Assembly (NCBI GenBank): GCA_910577585.1
Contig: CAJTNN010000017.1
Span: 1-61,200 of the forward strand
Direction of reading: 5' to 3'
DNA length: 61,200 nucleotides
Source: an uncultured Muribaculaceae bacterium
GTDB taxonomy: Bacteria > Bacteroidota > Bacteroidia > Bacteroidales > Muribaculaceae
The notes under the pieces are model-generated. The model had not been told where the DNA came from and did no database searches. It saw only the letters and a program-made list of their open reading frames with translations. The stretch's first letter is position 1; every line of letters begins with the position of its first letter. Below, piece after piece: positions 40,916 through 51,400 of the stretch. The position numbers and the translations under genes are program-made.

Positions 40916-43636
40916 ATGAAACATCTCAAATCTGCAATGCGCGCCCTGGCGTCAGCCCTGCTGCTCGGAGCTTTCTCAGCAGCCCCGGCTATGGCCGAGC
41001 CCATTGAGGTAGGCAATGAGAACCGCACCCTCGAACTGGGTGTCGAGTACCTCATCCCGGCCTACAAGGCATCTTCGGGCATCTACACCGCCACGGCCAC
41101 AAGCCGTCTGCACATGAGCGGTGCCCAGGACTTCACCCCCTATTCCGACCCGGAACACACTTCCGAAATCATCGCCGAGTCGCTCGACAACATCGGCATG
41201 AAGAAGTATATCGATGTCACCGAGGGTCAGAAGGTATATTTCTACACGAAGTTCGCCTTCAACACCAATACATTCGTACTCTACCTCGACGGCGTTTCCG
41301 ACAAGCCGCTGGAGGTGATGTATCAGCAGCCCACTCCCAATGAGCGCGTAGACTTCAACAACTACGCCGAGATGACAATCACTTTCAACCAGAATGTCAG
41401 CCTCGCAAGCACCGACGCCATCATCTCGTTTGAGAACCGACTCACCGGCAAGACTGAGTCTGTCAACTCCCGCGCTATGGTCAATCAGCAGATCGTCACC
41501 GTCAACATGTACCGCTACCTCTACAACTACATCGCGGAGGGAGCTCTCTACCCGGGCGACGTGTTCACTGTGACTCTGCAGGGTCTCGGCGGCTCGAATG
41601 GGCAGCCCATGGCCGGAGCCGATGCCGACGGCAATGTGACCTTCACATTCCTCTGCGGTGTCATCCCCGTGCTGGCCACCGAGAAGTATTGCCCGGACCC
41701 CTTCCTGAGCTACTGGCCGGAGGGTGTAGAGGAGGGTATTCTCACAATGACCTTCGATGCCGACCTGATGGACGATGACGAGACCTATGTCGAGCTCGGC
41801 TGGGGCAATATGGAGGGTGAGGTCGGTGAGTACTACACCGAGCGTGTGCCCGTCAAGATCGAGGGCAACAAACTCTCGGCTGACTTCACCGGCAAGCTCC
41901 GCACCCCGCAGACCATGACTCCGCTCTTCGCATCGAGCAACTACAGCGTGATGACCGTCAAGCTCTTCAATGTGCGCGACTCTCACGGCATGCCTGTAGG
42001 TTCGGAGGGTCAGGGCACTATCGGCTCATACTCTTTCGGTCCCTCTTACAAGCTCATCGAGCGCACAACTCTCGTGTCGGAGTTCATGCCGGCCAGCGGC
42101 GCGCTGCTTGAGAATGTCAACAATGTCAATATCTGGATCTCAGGCCGCGAGGGTATTACCTACGATGGTTTCCTGCTGACCTATACCGACAAGAACAATG
42201 AGGTGGCCACCCGCGTACTCCCCCTCTCTGAGGTGAGCGTGGCTTATGAGGATGCCAACGAGGCTGAATATGACTTCACCATCCCCGCCGACATCAAGGC
42301 CAATGCGAAGTCTGTCACCATCACTCTCAACAATCTCGTGAGCAAGGATGGCTATGACCACTCTAATGATATCCGCGCCACTTATAGCGGTTTCGTGATC
42401 ACTTCATCTACTCCGGCCAACGGCGCCACAATGGCCGCTCTGGAGTATATGCAGGATATCACTATCAAGACCAATGTCACTGACCGCTACCCGAACCTCT
42501 ACATCCAGTATGAGGTGATCGACATGGATCCCGAGAATGAGAATCCCGTCGTGAAGAGCTATTCATTCATGGAGCGTCAGGCCGACGGTTCATTCCTCTC
42601 TACCGTATGGGAGAACATCAAGCTCTACGCCGGCCATGAGTATAAGGCTCTCTTCACCGCTTGGGAGTCTGAAGAGGAGAGCCTCGGCGACCCCGATGGT
42701 CTGAAGGCTCTGGGCAGCGATTTCGTAATCTGGAATGGCTCTACTCCCCCTTACGTATACTCTTCGTTCACTCTCACTGAGCTGACCCCGTCTGTCGAGA
42801 CTCTGCTCGAGCCCGACACGAAGTCTATCGTCCTGACCTTCGACGGCCCCGTGGTACTCGGCCAGTGGACAGGTGCCATGGATGACCTCCGCACATTCAT
42901 CAACACCGGTTCGGGCACAGCAATGGCTTTCGCTGACGTTGTGGCTCTCGACCCGCAGGAGTTTGAAGAGGAGTTCTACGCCACCAAGTGGGAGCTCATC
43001 CTCCCGGAGAGCTACATGTCGTCGCTCACCGCTCCGCTCGCCATATCTTTCACTGCCAAGGATATGGATGCCCACCTGCTGAAGGGCAACGAGGGCGAGG
43101 AGGAATACTCTGCTTTCTATTATGAGTGGAAGGTGGCTGCGATGTTCAAGGATGTCGAGGTAGCTACCGTACGCGAGGCTGCCGACGCGCCTGTGAGCGA
43201 GTTCAAGGTGAGCCAGTCCCTCGGCGTGATGCCCTCATGGATGATGCCCGAGAGCGATATCAAGGTGACTGTGGATGGCCGCGAGGTGGCTTACTGCGAG
43301 TCAATCGAGATGCCGCAGGTAGAGATGGGCGAGACTATCACCGAGCTCACCATCAAGCTCAACACCACCCTCACTGCCGATGCTGAGTATCATCTCATCC
43401 TCCCCGAAGGCTTCTTCGTGATCGGCGAGGATATGCGCACATTCACATCTGCTGCCGTTGACTACGTCTTCGAGATCGGCGAGGGAAGCGGCGTGGAGAA
43501 TGCCGTGGCCGATGAGACCTACACAGTCTACAACGCTGCCGGCATACTGCTGCTCAACAACGCCGACGCCGCAGCTCTGCGCACCCTCACTCCCGGCCTC
43601 TACATCATCAACGGCCGCAAACTGATGGTGAAATAA
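40916..43636 (+). CDS. Secreted Ig-like repeat protein (906 aa) with T9SS-like tail
   Basis: The signal peptide (about 1-27, ending APAMA) is followed by several beta-sandwich repeats of SbsA-like type. Residues 493-840 form a larger unit beginning 'FVITSSTPANGATM', with 'SYSFMERQADGSF', 'VLTFDGPVVLG', 'FADVVALDP' and 'VMPSWMMPES'. The same unit occurs twice in the 1230-residue protein downstream. The tail (YTVYNAAGILLL, then LTPGLYIINGRKLMVK) is of sorting type. A surface-exposed or released structural protein is likely; no catalytic site is visible. Codon choice matches the two neighbours, and all three may be highly expressed. Confidence 0.85.
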   Translation: MKHLKSAMRALASALLLGAFSAAPAMAEPIEVGNENRTLELGVEYLIPAYKASSGIYTATATSRLHMSGAQDFTPYSDPEHTSEIIAESLDNIGMKKYIDVTEGQKVYFYTKFAFNTNTFVLYLDGVSDKPLEVMYQQPTPNERVDFNNYAEMTITFNQNVSLASTDAIISFENRLTGKTESVNSRAMVNQQIVTVNMYRYLYNYIAEGALYPGDVFTVTLQGLGGSNGQPMAGADADGNVTFTFLCGVIPVLATEKYCPDPFLSYWPEGVEEGILTMTFDADLMDDDETYVELGWGNMEGEVGEYYTERVPVKIEGNKLSADFTGKLRTPQTMTPLFASSNYSVMTVKLFNVRDSHGMPVGSEGQGTIGSYSFGPSYKLIERTTLVSEFMPASGALLENVNNVNIWISGREGITYDGFLLTYTDKNNEVATRVLPLSEVSVAYEDANEAEYDFTIPADIKANAKSVTITLNNLVSKDGYDHSNDIRATYSGFVITSSTPANGATMAALEYMQDITIKTNVTDRYPNLYIQYEVIDMDPENENPVVKSYSFMERQADGSFLSTVWENIKLYAGHEYKALFTAWESEEESLGDPDGLKALGSDFVIWNGSTPPYVYSSFTLTELTPSVETLLEPDTKSIVLTFDGPVVLGQWTGAMDDLRTFINTGSGTAMAFADVVALDPQEFEEEFYATKWELILPESYMSSLTAPLAISFTAKDMDAHLLKGNEGEEEYSAFYYEWKVAAMFKDVEVATVREAADAPVSEFKVSQSLGVMPSWMMPESDIKVTVDGREVAYCESIEMPQVEMGETITELTIKLNTTLTADAEYHLILPEGFFVIGEDMRTFTSAAVDYVFEIGEGSGVENAVADETYTVYNAAGILLLNNADAAALRTLTPGLYIINGRKLMVK

Positions 43637-43691
43637 TTATGACCTAAACCCCTCTCGCCGCCACCCTCTCAGGCGGCAGAGAGTCAACATC

Positions 43692-43722
43692 AACCCCTGC
43701 CGACATGCGTCGGCGGGGGTTT
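43692..43722 (+). terminator. Intrinsic terminator after the 906-residue gene
   Basis: AACCCCTGCCGAC at 43692-43704 pairs (one G-U) with GTCGGCGGGGGTT at 43709-43721, loop ATGC, followed by TCTCTTTTCATTTT. Confidence 0.85.
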
Positions 43723-43811
43723 CTCTTTTCATTTTACTGTAAATGAGGTGAAAAAACACCATATTTAACATATTTTCACGTATCGGATTCTAATCATATC
43801 AATAATTTGAC

Positions 43812-43819
43812 TAACTTTG
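43812..43819 (+). promoter_or_regulatory. -7 box of the 1230-residue secreted protein gene
   Basis: TAACTTTG is a full match to TAnnTTTG; the -33 element is weak. The start codon is about 157 nt downstream. Confidence 0.55.
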
Positions 43820-43976
43820 GTACACGGAAAAGATAACCACTGCCTGAGGGAATCTTGCCGTAGAAGTTGTCTGACCCTCATTTTGTTATCGCAGGGGGGA
43901 ATCAGCAACTTGGCATTCTACCATCGATTCAACTATAAATCAAATAAACTTAGTACTAACCAAACTTCACATTACT

Positions 43977-46900
43977 ATGCGAAAAATCTTCCAGACACTC
44001 TCGACGCTGGCAGCCACCGCTATTCTTTGCGGCGGAATCGCTTATGCTATCGAGGGTGCAGAACCTGGTGCAGGTGATGCCTCCGCGTTCAAGATTCTCA
44101 GCTCTACGCCCGCCGACGGCACTGAGACTGAAGGAATCGCACCCGGCGATGTCATCTCAATCACCACAAACCTCGCTGCCCAGTATCCCGAGATGACTGT
44201 CATCTATGAGATCCAGGAGGTGAAACCCGGCAGCGACCCCGAGGTACTCAAGACTCTGTCCTACATGAACCGTCAGGAGGATGGCTCTTACGAGGCTAAA
44301 ATCTACGGCTACCAGACCTACGACATGTACGCCGGTCACAACTATCAGATCGCAGTGACTGCCTGGGAAGACGGCGCAGCCGCACAGGGTCTGAACCGCG
44401 ACTACAGCCTCGGCACCGCCTACATCAATCTCGTGGGCACAGCCTCTGATTTCGCTTACAGCGACTACACTCTGGTGAGCATCACTCCCGATCCGGAGAC
44501 TGTCACCATCCTTCCGGCCGATACCGATAAGCTGACTGTCACTTTCGACGGTCCGGTCAATGTCGACAAGTCGTTCATCAACCTCGGTATGGGCATGACT
44601 CAGTCGTTCGCCGACATCGTGGCTGTCGATCCCACCACTGTCAACGGCACTGAGTATGCCAAGGAGTGGAATCTCGTATTCCCCGCCGGCTTCGTGGCTA
44701 CCTGCACCTCTAAAGTGTACGTATCGGTATTCGCTACTGACGCCGAGGGTCGTCCCGTGAAGGGCACCAGCGGCGAGAAGGAGAACTCCTGCTTCTCTTA
44801 CTCTTGGGAGACTGAGGCTATGTATGGCAAACCCGCCATCTCATTCGCTCAGGAGCCCGTAGTGAAACTCTCGGAGTTCTACTGCTCGTTCAACATCGGT
44901 CTGCAGTTCTCTTACCTGATGCCCGTGAAGTCGCTCGAGATCCGCAAGGATGGTCTGGCTGTGGCTTACGCTACTGAGGTGACCAGTCTGTATACCGATC
45001 CTGAAAACATGGATGAGGTGTCGACCAGATCGAAGGTCATTCTCGACAAGGCTATCACTGAAGAGGGTGACTACCAGATCTACATCCCGACCGATTACTT
45101 CACTTTCGGCACTCAGTTCAATACCCTGCGTCAGGGTGAGACTCTCTATGACGTGCACATCGGCGATGGCCACACTGCTGTGGTTACTCCCGCTGAGGGC
45201 ACTGTAGAGAGCTTCGACACCTTCACTGTAGAATATGACTGCAACATCGCTCTGAATGAGGAGGGTACTCGCCCGACTATGATGATGGAGGGTGACACAA
45301 CTCCCATCGGCTTCCGTCAGGTTACAGCCGAGGGCAACAAGCTCACTCTGACTCTTAACGCCACCATCACTGATGCCGGCGCTTACCAGCTCATCATCCC
45401 CGGCGACTATGTGCTCGACGCTGCCACCAACGAGGCTATCGCTCCGCGCACCTTCGACTACACTATCGAGGCTGCCGTGGTGCCTGAGCTTCCCGCTCAG
45501 TTCGTGCCCGCTCCCGGCAAGGTCGACCAGCTCCCGGCTACTCTGAAGGCTACATTCACTAACTACTACTCAGCAGGTCTGGCCACCGGCAAGGCTACAC
45601 TGACTATCAACGGCGGTGAGCCTATCACTCTGTCTGATCCCGGATTCGACTGGGACGATGATGCAAATGTGGTTGAGATCTATCTGCCGCAGGCTTACAC
45701 TGCTGATGGCGTGTATGTGCTCAACTTCCCCGAGGGTCTCTGGGAACTCAACGATGGCGCGGCTCAGTCGCCCGCTATGGAGATTACCTACACCATCGGC
45801 GACGCTCAGCCCGAACCCACCGGCTTCACTATCCTGACCTCTACTCCGGCCAACAATTCTGAGCTCGCCGGTTTCTTCGCAGGTGATATCATCAAGATCA
45901 CTACCAACTACGCCGAGAAGTATCCTGAGCTCTATATTGAATACCAGGTTGACCGCGTGTCGGGCGACGAGAGAGAGACCATCAAGTCTTACTCTTGGAT
46001 GAACCGTCAGGAGGATGGCTCTTACGAGGCTGAGGTGTTCGGTAACTTCGAGTTGTACCAGGGCGAGACTTACGAAATCGTACTGACTGCCTGGGAGGAT
46101 GAGACCGCCAGCCACTACGACGAGAGCATCGGCACTGCCGTGATCACTGTCAAGGGCACTACCGAGGCTTATGTCAACAGTGAGTATAAGCTCGTCAGCG
46201 TTGACCCCGCTGCCGAGTCTATCCTGCCCGCCGACACTGAGTTCGTGACTGCCAACTACGACGGCATGGTGACCATGCTCCCCGTGACCTCTATCAACGA
46301 GGGTTCAGGCTTTAGCTGCTCATTCAAGGAGTTCGTGCCCGTAGGTGAGTCTGAGGAGAAGGATGGCAAGACTTATGCCAAGAGCTGGAAGCTCGTATTC
46401 CCCGACGGATACATCGCTGCAATGACCGCTCCTATCAATGTGGCTATCGGCGCTGCCGATGAGCTCGGCCGCTCTGTACAGGGCAACATGGGTGCCGGTG
46501 AGAACACTTGGGATGAGTTCCGCTGGGAGACTGAGGGCATGTTCGGCACTCCGGAGTTCAGCTTCGGTGGCGAGCCTGTCGTGAAGGTTTCTGAAATCAT
46601 CGTTTCGTTCACCAAGGGTATCATGCCCTCTTGGTATATGTCGCTCGATTCGTTCAAGGTGCTTAAGGATGGCGACGTTGTGGCTTACGCTACCGACGTG
46701 AAGTCAATCTACACTGACCCCGAGAACCTCGACGAGACCTCTAAAGCTTGCCGCGTAATCCTCAACACTACTCTCACTGAGCAGGGTGACTACCAGGTTT
46801 ACGTGCCGCGCGACTACTTCTCATTCGGCACTCAGTTCGATAAGCTCACTCAGGCTGAGACTACTTATGACTTCCACATCGGCGACGGCTATGACGTGAC

Positions 46901-47669
46901 TGTCGATCCGGCTGAGGGTGTGGTAGAGTCTCTCTCTGCATTCACTGTGGATTATGGCACTGCCATCAAGGCTAACGAGGAGGCTACACTCCCCTACATC
47001 CTCGTTGAGGGTGAAGACTACAAGATGGGCTTCCGCGACGTGACTGTCGATGGCAACAAGCTCGTCCTGACTCTGAACGCCACTACCAACGAGCCCGGCG
47101 CTTACCAGCTGGTTATCCCCGCCGACTATGTGCTCGACGCCGCTACCGGCGAGGCTATCACTGCCCGCACATTCGACTACACTATCGAGACTCCGGAGGT
47201 TCCGGCTGAGATAGCTGAGTTCGATCCCGCTCCGGGCAATGTAACTGAGATTCCTGCTTCTATCAAGGTTACATTCCCCGACTATGATGAGGTAGGCATC
47301 AGCAGTGGCTTCATGACCCTCACTATCGACGGCAATGAGCCCATCAAGCTCAATGACGCTGAGTATGATGATATCGACTGGAATGTAATCCACATCAATC
47401 TGCCGCAGTCTTACACTGAGGATGGCACTTACGTGATCACTATCCCGGAGGGTTACCTCTGCGATGGCTATGGCGATCCGCTGCCCGAGGTTGTGGCTAC
47501 TTACACTATCGGTGAGAATGTGGGCGTTGACCTCACAATCGAGGCTAAGCATTATGTAGTGTTCAACATCAACGGTATCAAGGTGCTCGACACCGACGAC
47601 GCTGATGCTCTGAAGACTCTCGCTCCGGGCCTCTACATCATCAATGGTCTGAAAGTGGCTGTGAAGTAA
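43977..47669 (+). CDS. Large secreted protein (1230 aa) with two copies of a ~570-residue unit
   Basis: The signal peptide (MRKIFQTLSTLAATAILCGGIAYA) is followed by two homologous halves. Unit 1 begins near residue 38 (FKILSSTPADGTE) and unit 2 near residue 617 (FTILTSTPANNSE). Each unit shows 'Y.NRQEDGSYEA', 'TAWED', a 'LTVTFDGPV'-like strand, 'GKP.ISFA..PVVK.SE', 'DYQ.Y.P.DYF.FGTQF', an Ig-like part ending 'YQL.IP.DYVLDAAT', and a final beta domain. The tail is 'VVFNINGIKVLDTDDADALKTLAPGLYIINGLKVAVK' in short pieces. The last two-thirds of the unit recurs once in the 906-residue neighbour. It is probably a repetitive stalk or adhesin-like surface protein; the function is unknown. Confidence 0.85.
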   Translation: MRKIFQTLSTLAATAILCGGIAYAIEGAEPGAGDASAFKILSSTPADGTETEGIAPGDVISITTNLAAQYPEMTVIYEIQEVKPGSDPEVLKTLSYMNRQEDGSYEAKIYGYQTYDMYAGHNYQIAVTAWEDGAAAQGLNRDYSLGTAYINLVGTASDFAYSDYTLVSITPDPETVTILPADTDKLTVTFDGPVNVDKSFINLGMGMTQSFADIVAVDPTTVNGTEYAKEWNLVFPAGFVATCTSKVYVSVFATDAEGRPVKGTSGEKENSCFSYSWETEAMYGKPAISFAQEPVVKLSEFYCSFNIGLQFSYLMPVKSLEIRKDGLAVAYATEVTSLYTDPENMDEVSTRSKVILDKAITEEGDYQIYIPTDYFTFGTQFNTLRQGETLYDVHIGDGHTAVVTPAEGTVESFDTFTVEYDCNIALNEEGTRPTMMMEGDTTPIGFRQVTAEGNKLTLTLNATITDAGAYQLIIPGDYVLDAATNEAIAPRTFDYTIEAAVVPELPAQFVPAPGKVDQLPATLKATFTNYYSAGLATGKATLTINGGEPITLSDPGFDWDDDANVVEIYLPQAYTADGVYVLNFPEGLWELNDGAAQSPAMEITYTIGDAQPEPTGFTILTSTPANNSELAGFFAGDIIKITTNYAEKYPELYIEYQVDRVSGDERETIKSYSWMNRQEDGSYEAEVFGNFELYQGETYEIVLTAWEDETASHYDESIGTAVITVKGTTEAYVNSEYKLVSVDPAAESILPADTEFVTANYDGMVTMLPVTSINEGSGFSCSFKEFVPVGESEEKDGKTYAKSWKLVFPDGYIAAMTAPINVAIGAADELGRSVQGNMGAGENTWDEFRWETEGMFGTPEFSFGGEPVVKVSEIIVSFTKGIMPSWYMSLDSFKVLKDGDVVAYATDVKSIYTDPENLDETSKACRVILNTTLTEQGDYQVYVPRDYFSFGTQFDKLTQAETTYDFHIGDGYDVTVDPAEGVVESLSAFTVDYGTAIKANEEATLPYILVEGEDYKMGFRDVTVDGNKLVLTLNATTNEPGAYQLVIPADYVLDAATGEAITARTFDYTIETPEVPAEIAEFDPAPGNVTEIPASIKVTFPDYDEVGISSGFMTLTIDGNEPIKLNDAEYDDIDWNVIHINLPQSYTEDGTYVITIPEGYLCDGYGDPLPEVVATYTIGENVGVDLTIEAKHYVVFNINGIKVLDTDDADALKTLAPGLYIINGLKVAVK

Positions 47670-47728
47670 TTCGATGACACTATCCCCCCGCCGCTGACCC
47701 CTCGCCGGCCAGCCGGGCAATAAAGAGC

Positions 47729-47758
47729 AATGCCCCCCGATTAGCTTCGGGGGGCATT
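47729..47758. terminator. Strong hairpin between converging genes
   Basis: AATGCCCCCCGA at 47729-47740 pairs perfectly with TCGGGGGGCATT at 47747-47758, loop TTAGCT, followed by CTTTG. It ends the 1230-residue gene transcript and may serve the minus-strand gene too. Confidence 0.88.
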
Positions 47759-47763
47759 CTTTG

Positions 47764-47900
47764 TATATCTCTATCTGCAATTCCGGGAGTTATCTCTACA
47801 TCTATAATTCTTAGAGCATATCTACATCTATAATTCTAAGAGGTATCTCTACATCTGTAATTCTGAGAGGTATGGTATATCGCTGATTATAATTCTGGGA
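47764..47900. repeat. About 27-bp tandem repeat, 4-5 copies, starting in the shikimate kinase stop region
   Basis: Read on the minus strand the units begin CTC(C/T)CAGAATTA, and the first unit includes the last codons and stop of the shikimate kinase gene (CTCCCAGAATTATAA). Further units (AGAATTACAGATGTAGAGATA type) lie at about 47764-47875 and differ by a few bases. It is not a CRISPR: the units are adjacent, without unique spacers. Confidence 0.8.
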
Positions 47901-48414
47901 GGAGGCCTTTCAGCTCGGCGATGGTGCTATCTATCTGTTGGCGGCTCTCGAGGCGGTCGGCGCATAGGCGCAGGCGTGCCTGTGAGTACCAGGGGGTGCG
48001 CTCGGCAAGATGGGAGCTGATAAAGGCGGGGAGCTCTTCGGCGCTCTTCCCCTCGATGAGGGGGCGGCGGGTGCGGGCTTCGAGCAGACGGCGGCAGATG
48101 CAGTCGATGCCGGCGTCGAGCCATACGGTGATGCCGGCTGAGTTCATGAATTCCATGTTGCCGGGGGTGCAGGGGGTGCCTCCGCCGCAACTGACCACGA
48201 CGTTGCAGAATTCGCCGACTTCGCGCAGCATGGCGCTCTCGCGGGCGCGGAATTCAGCCTCGCCGCATTCGGCGAATATCTCGGGAATGCGGCGGCGGTA
48301 GCGCTGCTCGATATAGAAGTCGAGGTCGATGAATTGATAGCCGATGCTGCGGGCAAAGGCGCGCCCGAGGGTGGTCTTGCCGGCGGCCATGTAGCCTATA
48401 AGGAATATTGTCAT
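47887..48414 (-). CDS. aroK: Shikimate kinase
   Basis: 175 residues from the ATG at 48414, which opens directly into the P-loop 'MTIFLIGYMAAGKTTLGRAFA'. Other hallmarks: 'FIDLDFYIEQRYRRRIPEIF' (shikimate-binding Asp), 'CGGGTP' (substrate Gly-rich loop) and 'RTRRPLI' (lid Arg). It phosphorylates shikimate at the 3-position in aromatic amino acid synthesis. The start overlaps the DUF2723 gene's stop (ATGA at 48411-48414), so both share a transcript. The 3' end is the first unit of a tandem repeat array. Confidence 0.95.
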   Translation of the reverse strand: MTIFLIGYMAAGKTTLGRAFARSIGYQFIDLDFYIEQRYRRRIPEIFAECGEAEFRARESAMLREVGEFCNVVVSCGGGTPCTPGNMEFMNSAGITVWLDAGIDCICRRLLEARTRRPLIEGKSAEELPAFISSHLAERTPWYSQARLRLCADRLESRQQIDSTIAELKGLLPEL

Positions 48415-51400
48415 ATGTTGGAGATATGTCTGATGTATTGGCGATGCTTCGGGGTGAGCACTCCGCGCAGACGCGGAGGCAATGCTTCGTTGTAGCGGCG
48501 CCATTGGGCGGCACGCTCGGCTTCGCGGCGGCGCAGCTCTTCGCCACGACGGCGCAGATAGGTGCTGTCGGGGCCTCCGGCGGGGGCAGTGGCGATAAGG
48601 AGCGAGGCGAGTTCCTCACCTTCGTGGATTGTGCCTTCGCTCTCGTTGCACACCTGATATTCCCATGTGGTGGGGGGATAGTCGCGGAGCACGATGAGGG
48701 TCACCTCAAGGGCGTCGGCCATGCGTCCGGCGTCGAGCAGGCGCCGGGCAAGGCGCAGCAGTCCGAGGCGCTGTGTGGTAAGCTGCGGACCGAATGAGGC
48801 GTCGGCATAGATGTCGGCCGAGCGTTCGGCTATCGAGTCGGCTATGCCGCGCTCTTTCATTGATTCTTTGATGAGGTTGCCTGAGAGGTTGAGGCGGGCG
48901 CCGCGAAGGTCGGCGTCGAGCAGACGGTTGCGGATGGCGTCGGTGAGGGTGTCGGCATACACGAGGCGCCGCGTGTGCAGCCCGCGTGCTGTGAAGGGGT
49001 ACATGCCGCCATAGTCGGCCGATGAGAGGAGGGAGAGCCAGTATACGGGGCGCGGCTGCAGCGAGGCGGCGTTGGTGGCGATGATGTCGAGGGTGGCGAG
49101 CTGACGGCGCCCGATGCTTGAGCTGCCGGAGGCCACAGCCGATGCGCGCACATATATCGAGTCGCCGGGCACTTCGGGATTGGCAATGCGGAGCATGGCG
49201 GGGATGCGCCCGCCTCGCAGGTCGGCGTATCGGTTGCGCAGGGCCCGGAGGGCGTCGGCGGCTGCGAGTGTGTCGAGGCGCGTGGGGTCGGCGCCGAGGC
49301 GCTGATAGGGTGTGGCGGCGAGTGAGGTCGAGAGGTGGTCGGTGCCGCGCAGCTGCATCTTCAGGCCATGGGTGACGGGGGCATCGGGATATGCGATGCG
49401 GTCGTAGAATCTGCCGGGGTTGTCGCGCATGAGTTGCTCTACATACCATGGGGTGGCGAGATAGGCGGTGTTGATGACCGTCACATCTCGGCGCACACCC
49501 GCTACCTCCTGCGCCCACCACAGGGGGAAGGTGTAGTTGTCGCCGTTGGTGAAGAGTATGGCGTCGGGTTCGAGGGAGTTGAGGAGGTTGGCTGCGTAGT
49601 GGCTTACTCCGGCGCGATGGCTGCGGTCGTGGTCGTCGTAGTTGACTGCGAGCATCCATGCGGGGAGCAGGAGCGTGAGCCAGGGGAGCACGCGGCGAAG
49701 GGGCCGTGGGGCGCGCACGCGCAGGGTCCAGGCGAGTCCGGCACCTATCCATGCGGCGTAGGCCCAGAACGAACCGAGGAAGGAGTAGTCGCGCTCACGG
49801 GGTTCGCGGGGTGATTGGTTGAGGTAGAGCACGATGGCGAGTCCGGTCATGATGAAGAGCATCATGATGATGAGGTTGGCGCGTCGTCCTGTGCGGCCGC
49901 TGCGCTGCAGAAGCACCATTCCGGCTATCCCTATCAGGAGCGGAATCATGTAGAGGCGGTTGCGTCCGGGGTTGCTCTCCCCTATCTCGTCGGGCATGGC
50001 ATCTTGCGGCCCGAGCATGGCGGCATCGATGGGGGCTATGCCGATGATGAAGTTGCCGTGTTCGACTTCGCCGGCGGCGAAGCGGTCGTTCTGGCGGCCG
50101 CCGTAGTTCCAGAGGAGGTAGCGGAAGTACATGTAGCCTATCTGATAGCCGAGGAGATAGCGTATATTCTGCCACCGGGTGGGACGCAGCTCGGTCTCGC
50201 GGGCGCGGCTGCCGTCGGGCAGAAGGCGCCCTACGGGTTTGCCAAGTGAGTCGAGGGCGTAGCTTATCTCTACGCTCTGCATGGCGTCTTCGGTCATTCC
50301 GGCCCAGTCGGCATATGATTCAATGTCGGCGGGGTTTGATGATGTGAGGCGTGGCAGGAGCATGTTGAGCTCGGGGGTGTAGATGAGTTCGGCGTTGTCG
50401 TCGAAGTGGCGGTATGAGCGGCCGTCGGCTGCGGGGGCGTAGCGGGGCGAGACCACGCGGCGGGCGTAGCGGGAGTAGTCGGCGGTGCCGTCGGGGAGTA
50501 TGCGCTCTTGCCGCATTGGCCGGCTATGGGGGGTGCGGCCATAGAAGAGGGGGGTCTTGCCGTATTGGTCGCGGTTGAGGTATTCGGCAAGGGCGAAGAT
50601 GTGGGTGGGTGCCCCTTCATTCATGGGGGGATTGGCGGCGCCGCGCACCAGAATCAGCATATATGATGAGTAACCTATGAGCAGCATCATCGGCACCCAT
50701 GAGAGGAGCCGTAGGCGCGGGCGGCGGCTTAGGCGGCCGAGCAGCGGCAGCACTGCACCGAGCAGCAGAGCGAGGGCCCAGAAGAGCCACACGCCTGAGT
50801 GGATGGGGAGATGCAGATGGTTGACACATAGCAGCTCCACGCGCCCGGCGAGCCATATCACTCCGGGCATGAAGCCTAGCAGAATCCCGCCTACGGCGAC
50901 GGCCGAGATTACGAGGGTGGCGATGATGCGTCCGGGGCCGGGGCGATGGTAGCGGCGGAAGAGCCATATGAGCGCGAGGGCGGGGATAACGAGGAGATTG
51001 AGTTGATGCACACCTATCGATAGACCGGTGAGGTATACGATGAGGAGCAATTGCCGCCCGGCGCGGGGGCGCTGGCGGATAAATACCCAGCCGAGCATGA
51101 GGCGCACGGTGAGTGCGGTGAGGAAGAGCGACATTGCGTAGACCTCAGCCTCCACGGCCGAGAACCATGCCGAGTCGCTCCATGCGAAGAGGAGTCCGGT
51201 GGCCATGGCTATCAGTGCGCGTGGCAGCCTACCGGTGCGGGCGCCGAGATGCAGCATTCCTAACAGGATATACATCACCGAACAGAGCAGCGCGGCGGCG
51301 CCGGCCATGAAGATGGCTGATGAGAGGTTGACGGCTATGGCGATATGCTGGGGGTCGGTGCCTCCGAAGAGTGCGAAGATATGCGCGGTGAGGGTCCACA

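Larger units (their letters stand above)
43637..43976. other. 340-bp intergenic region: terminator, promoter and long leader
   Basis: After the terminator (43692-43722) comes an AT-rich stretch and then TAACTTTG at 43812-43819, a -7 match. It predicts a leader of about 150 nt for the 1230-residue protein gene. In the leader TGAGGG (about 43845) can pair with CCCTCA (about 43874). No coding sequence is seen. Confidence 0.55.

Noticed and set aside
43817..44077. Small plus-strand open frame before the 1230-residue gene
   Set aside because: It overlaps the leader and signal peptide region of the real gene in another frame and lacks any protein-like feature.
47764..47900. CRISPR array
   Set aside because: Units are contiguous and diverged, with no unique spacers and no cas genes nearby.
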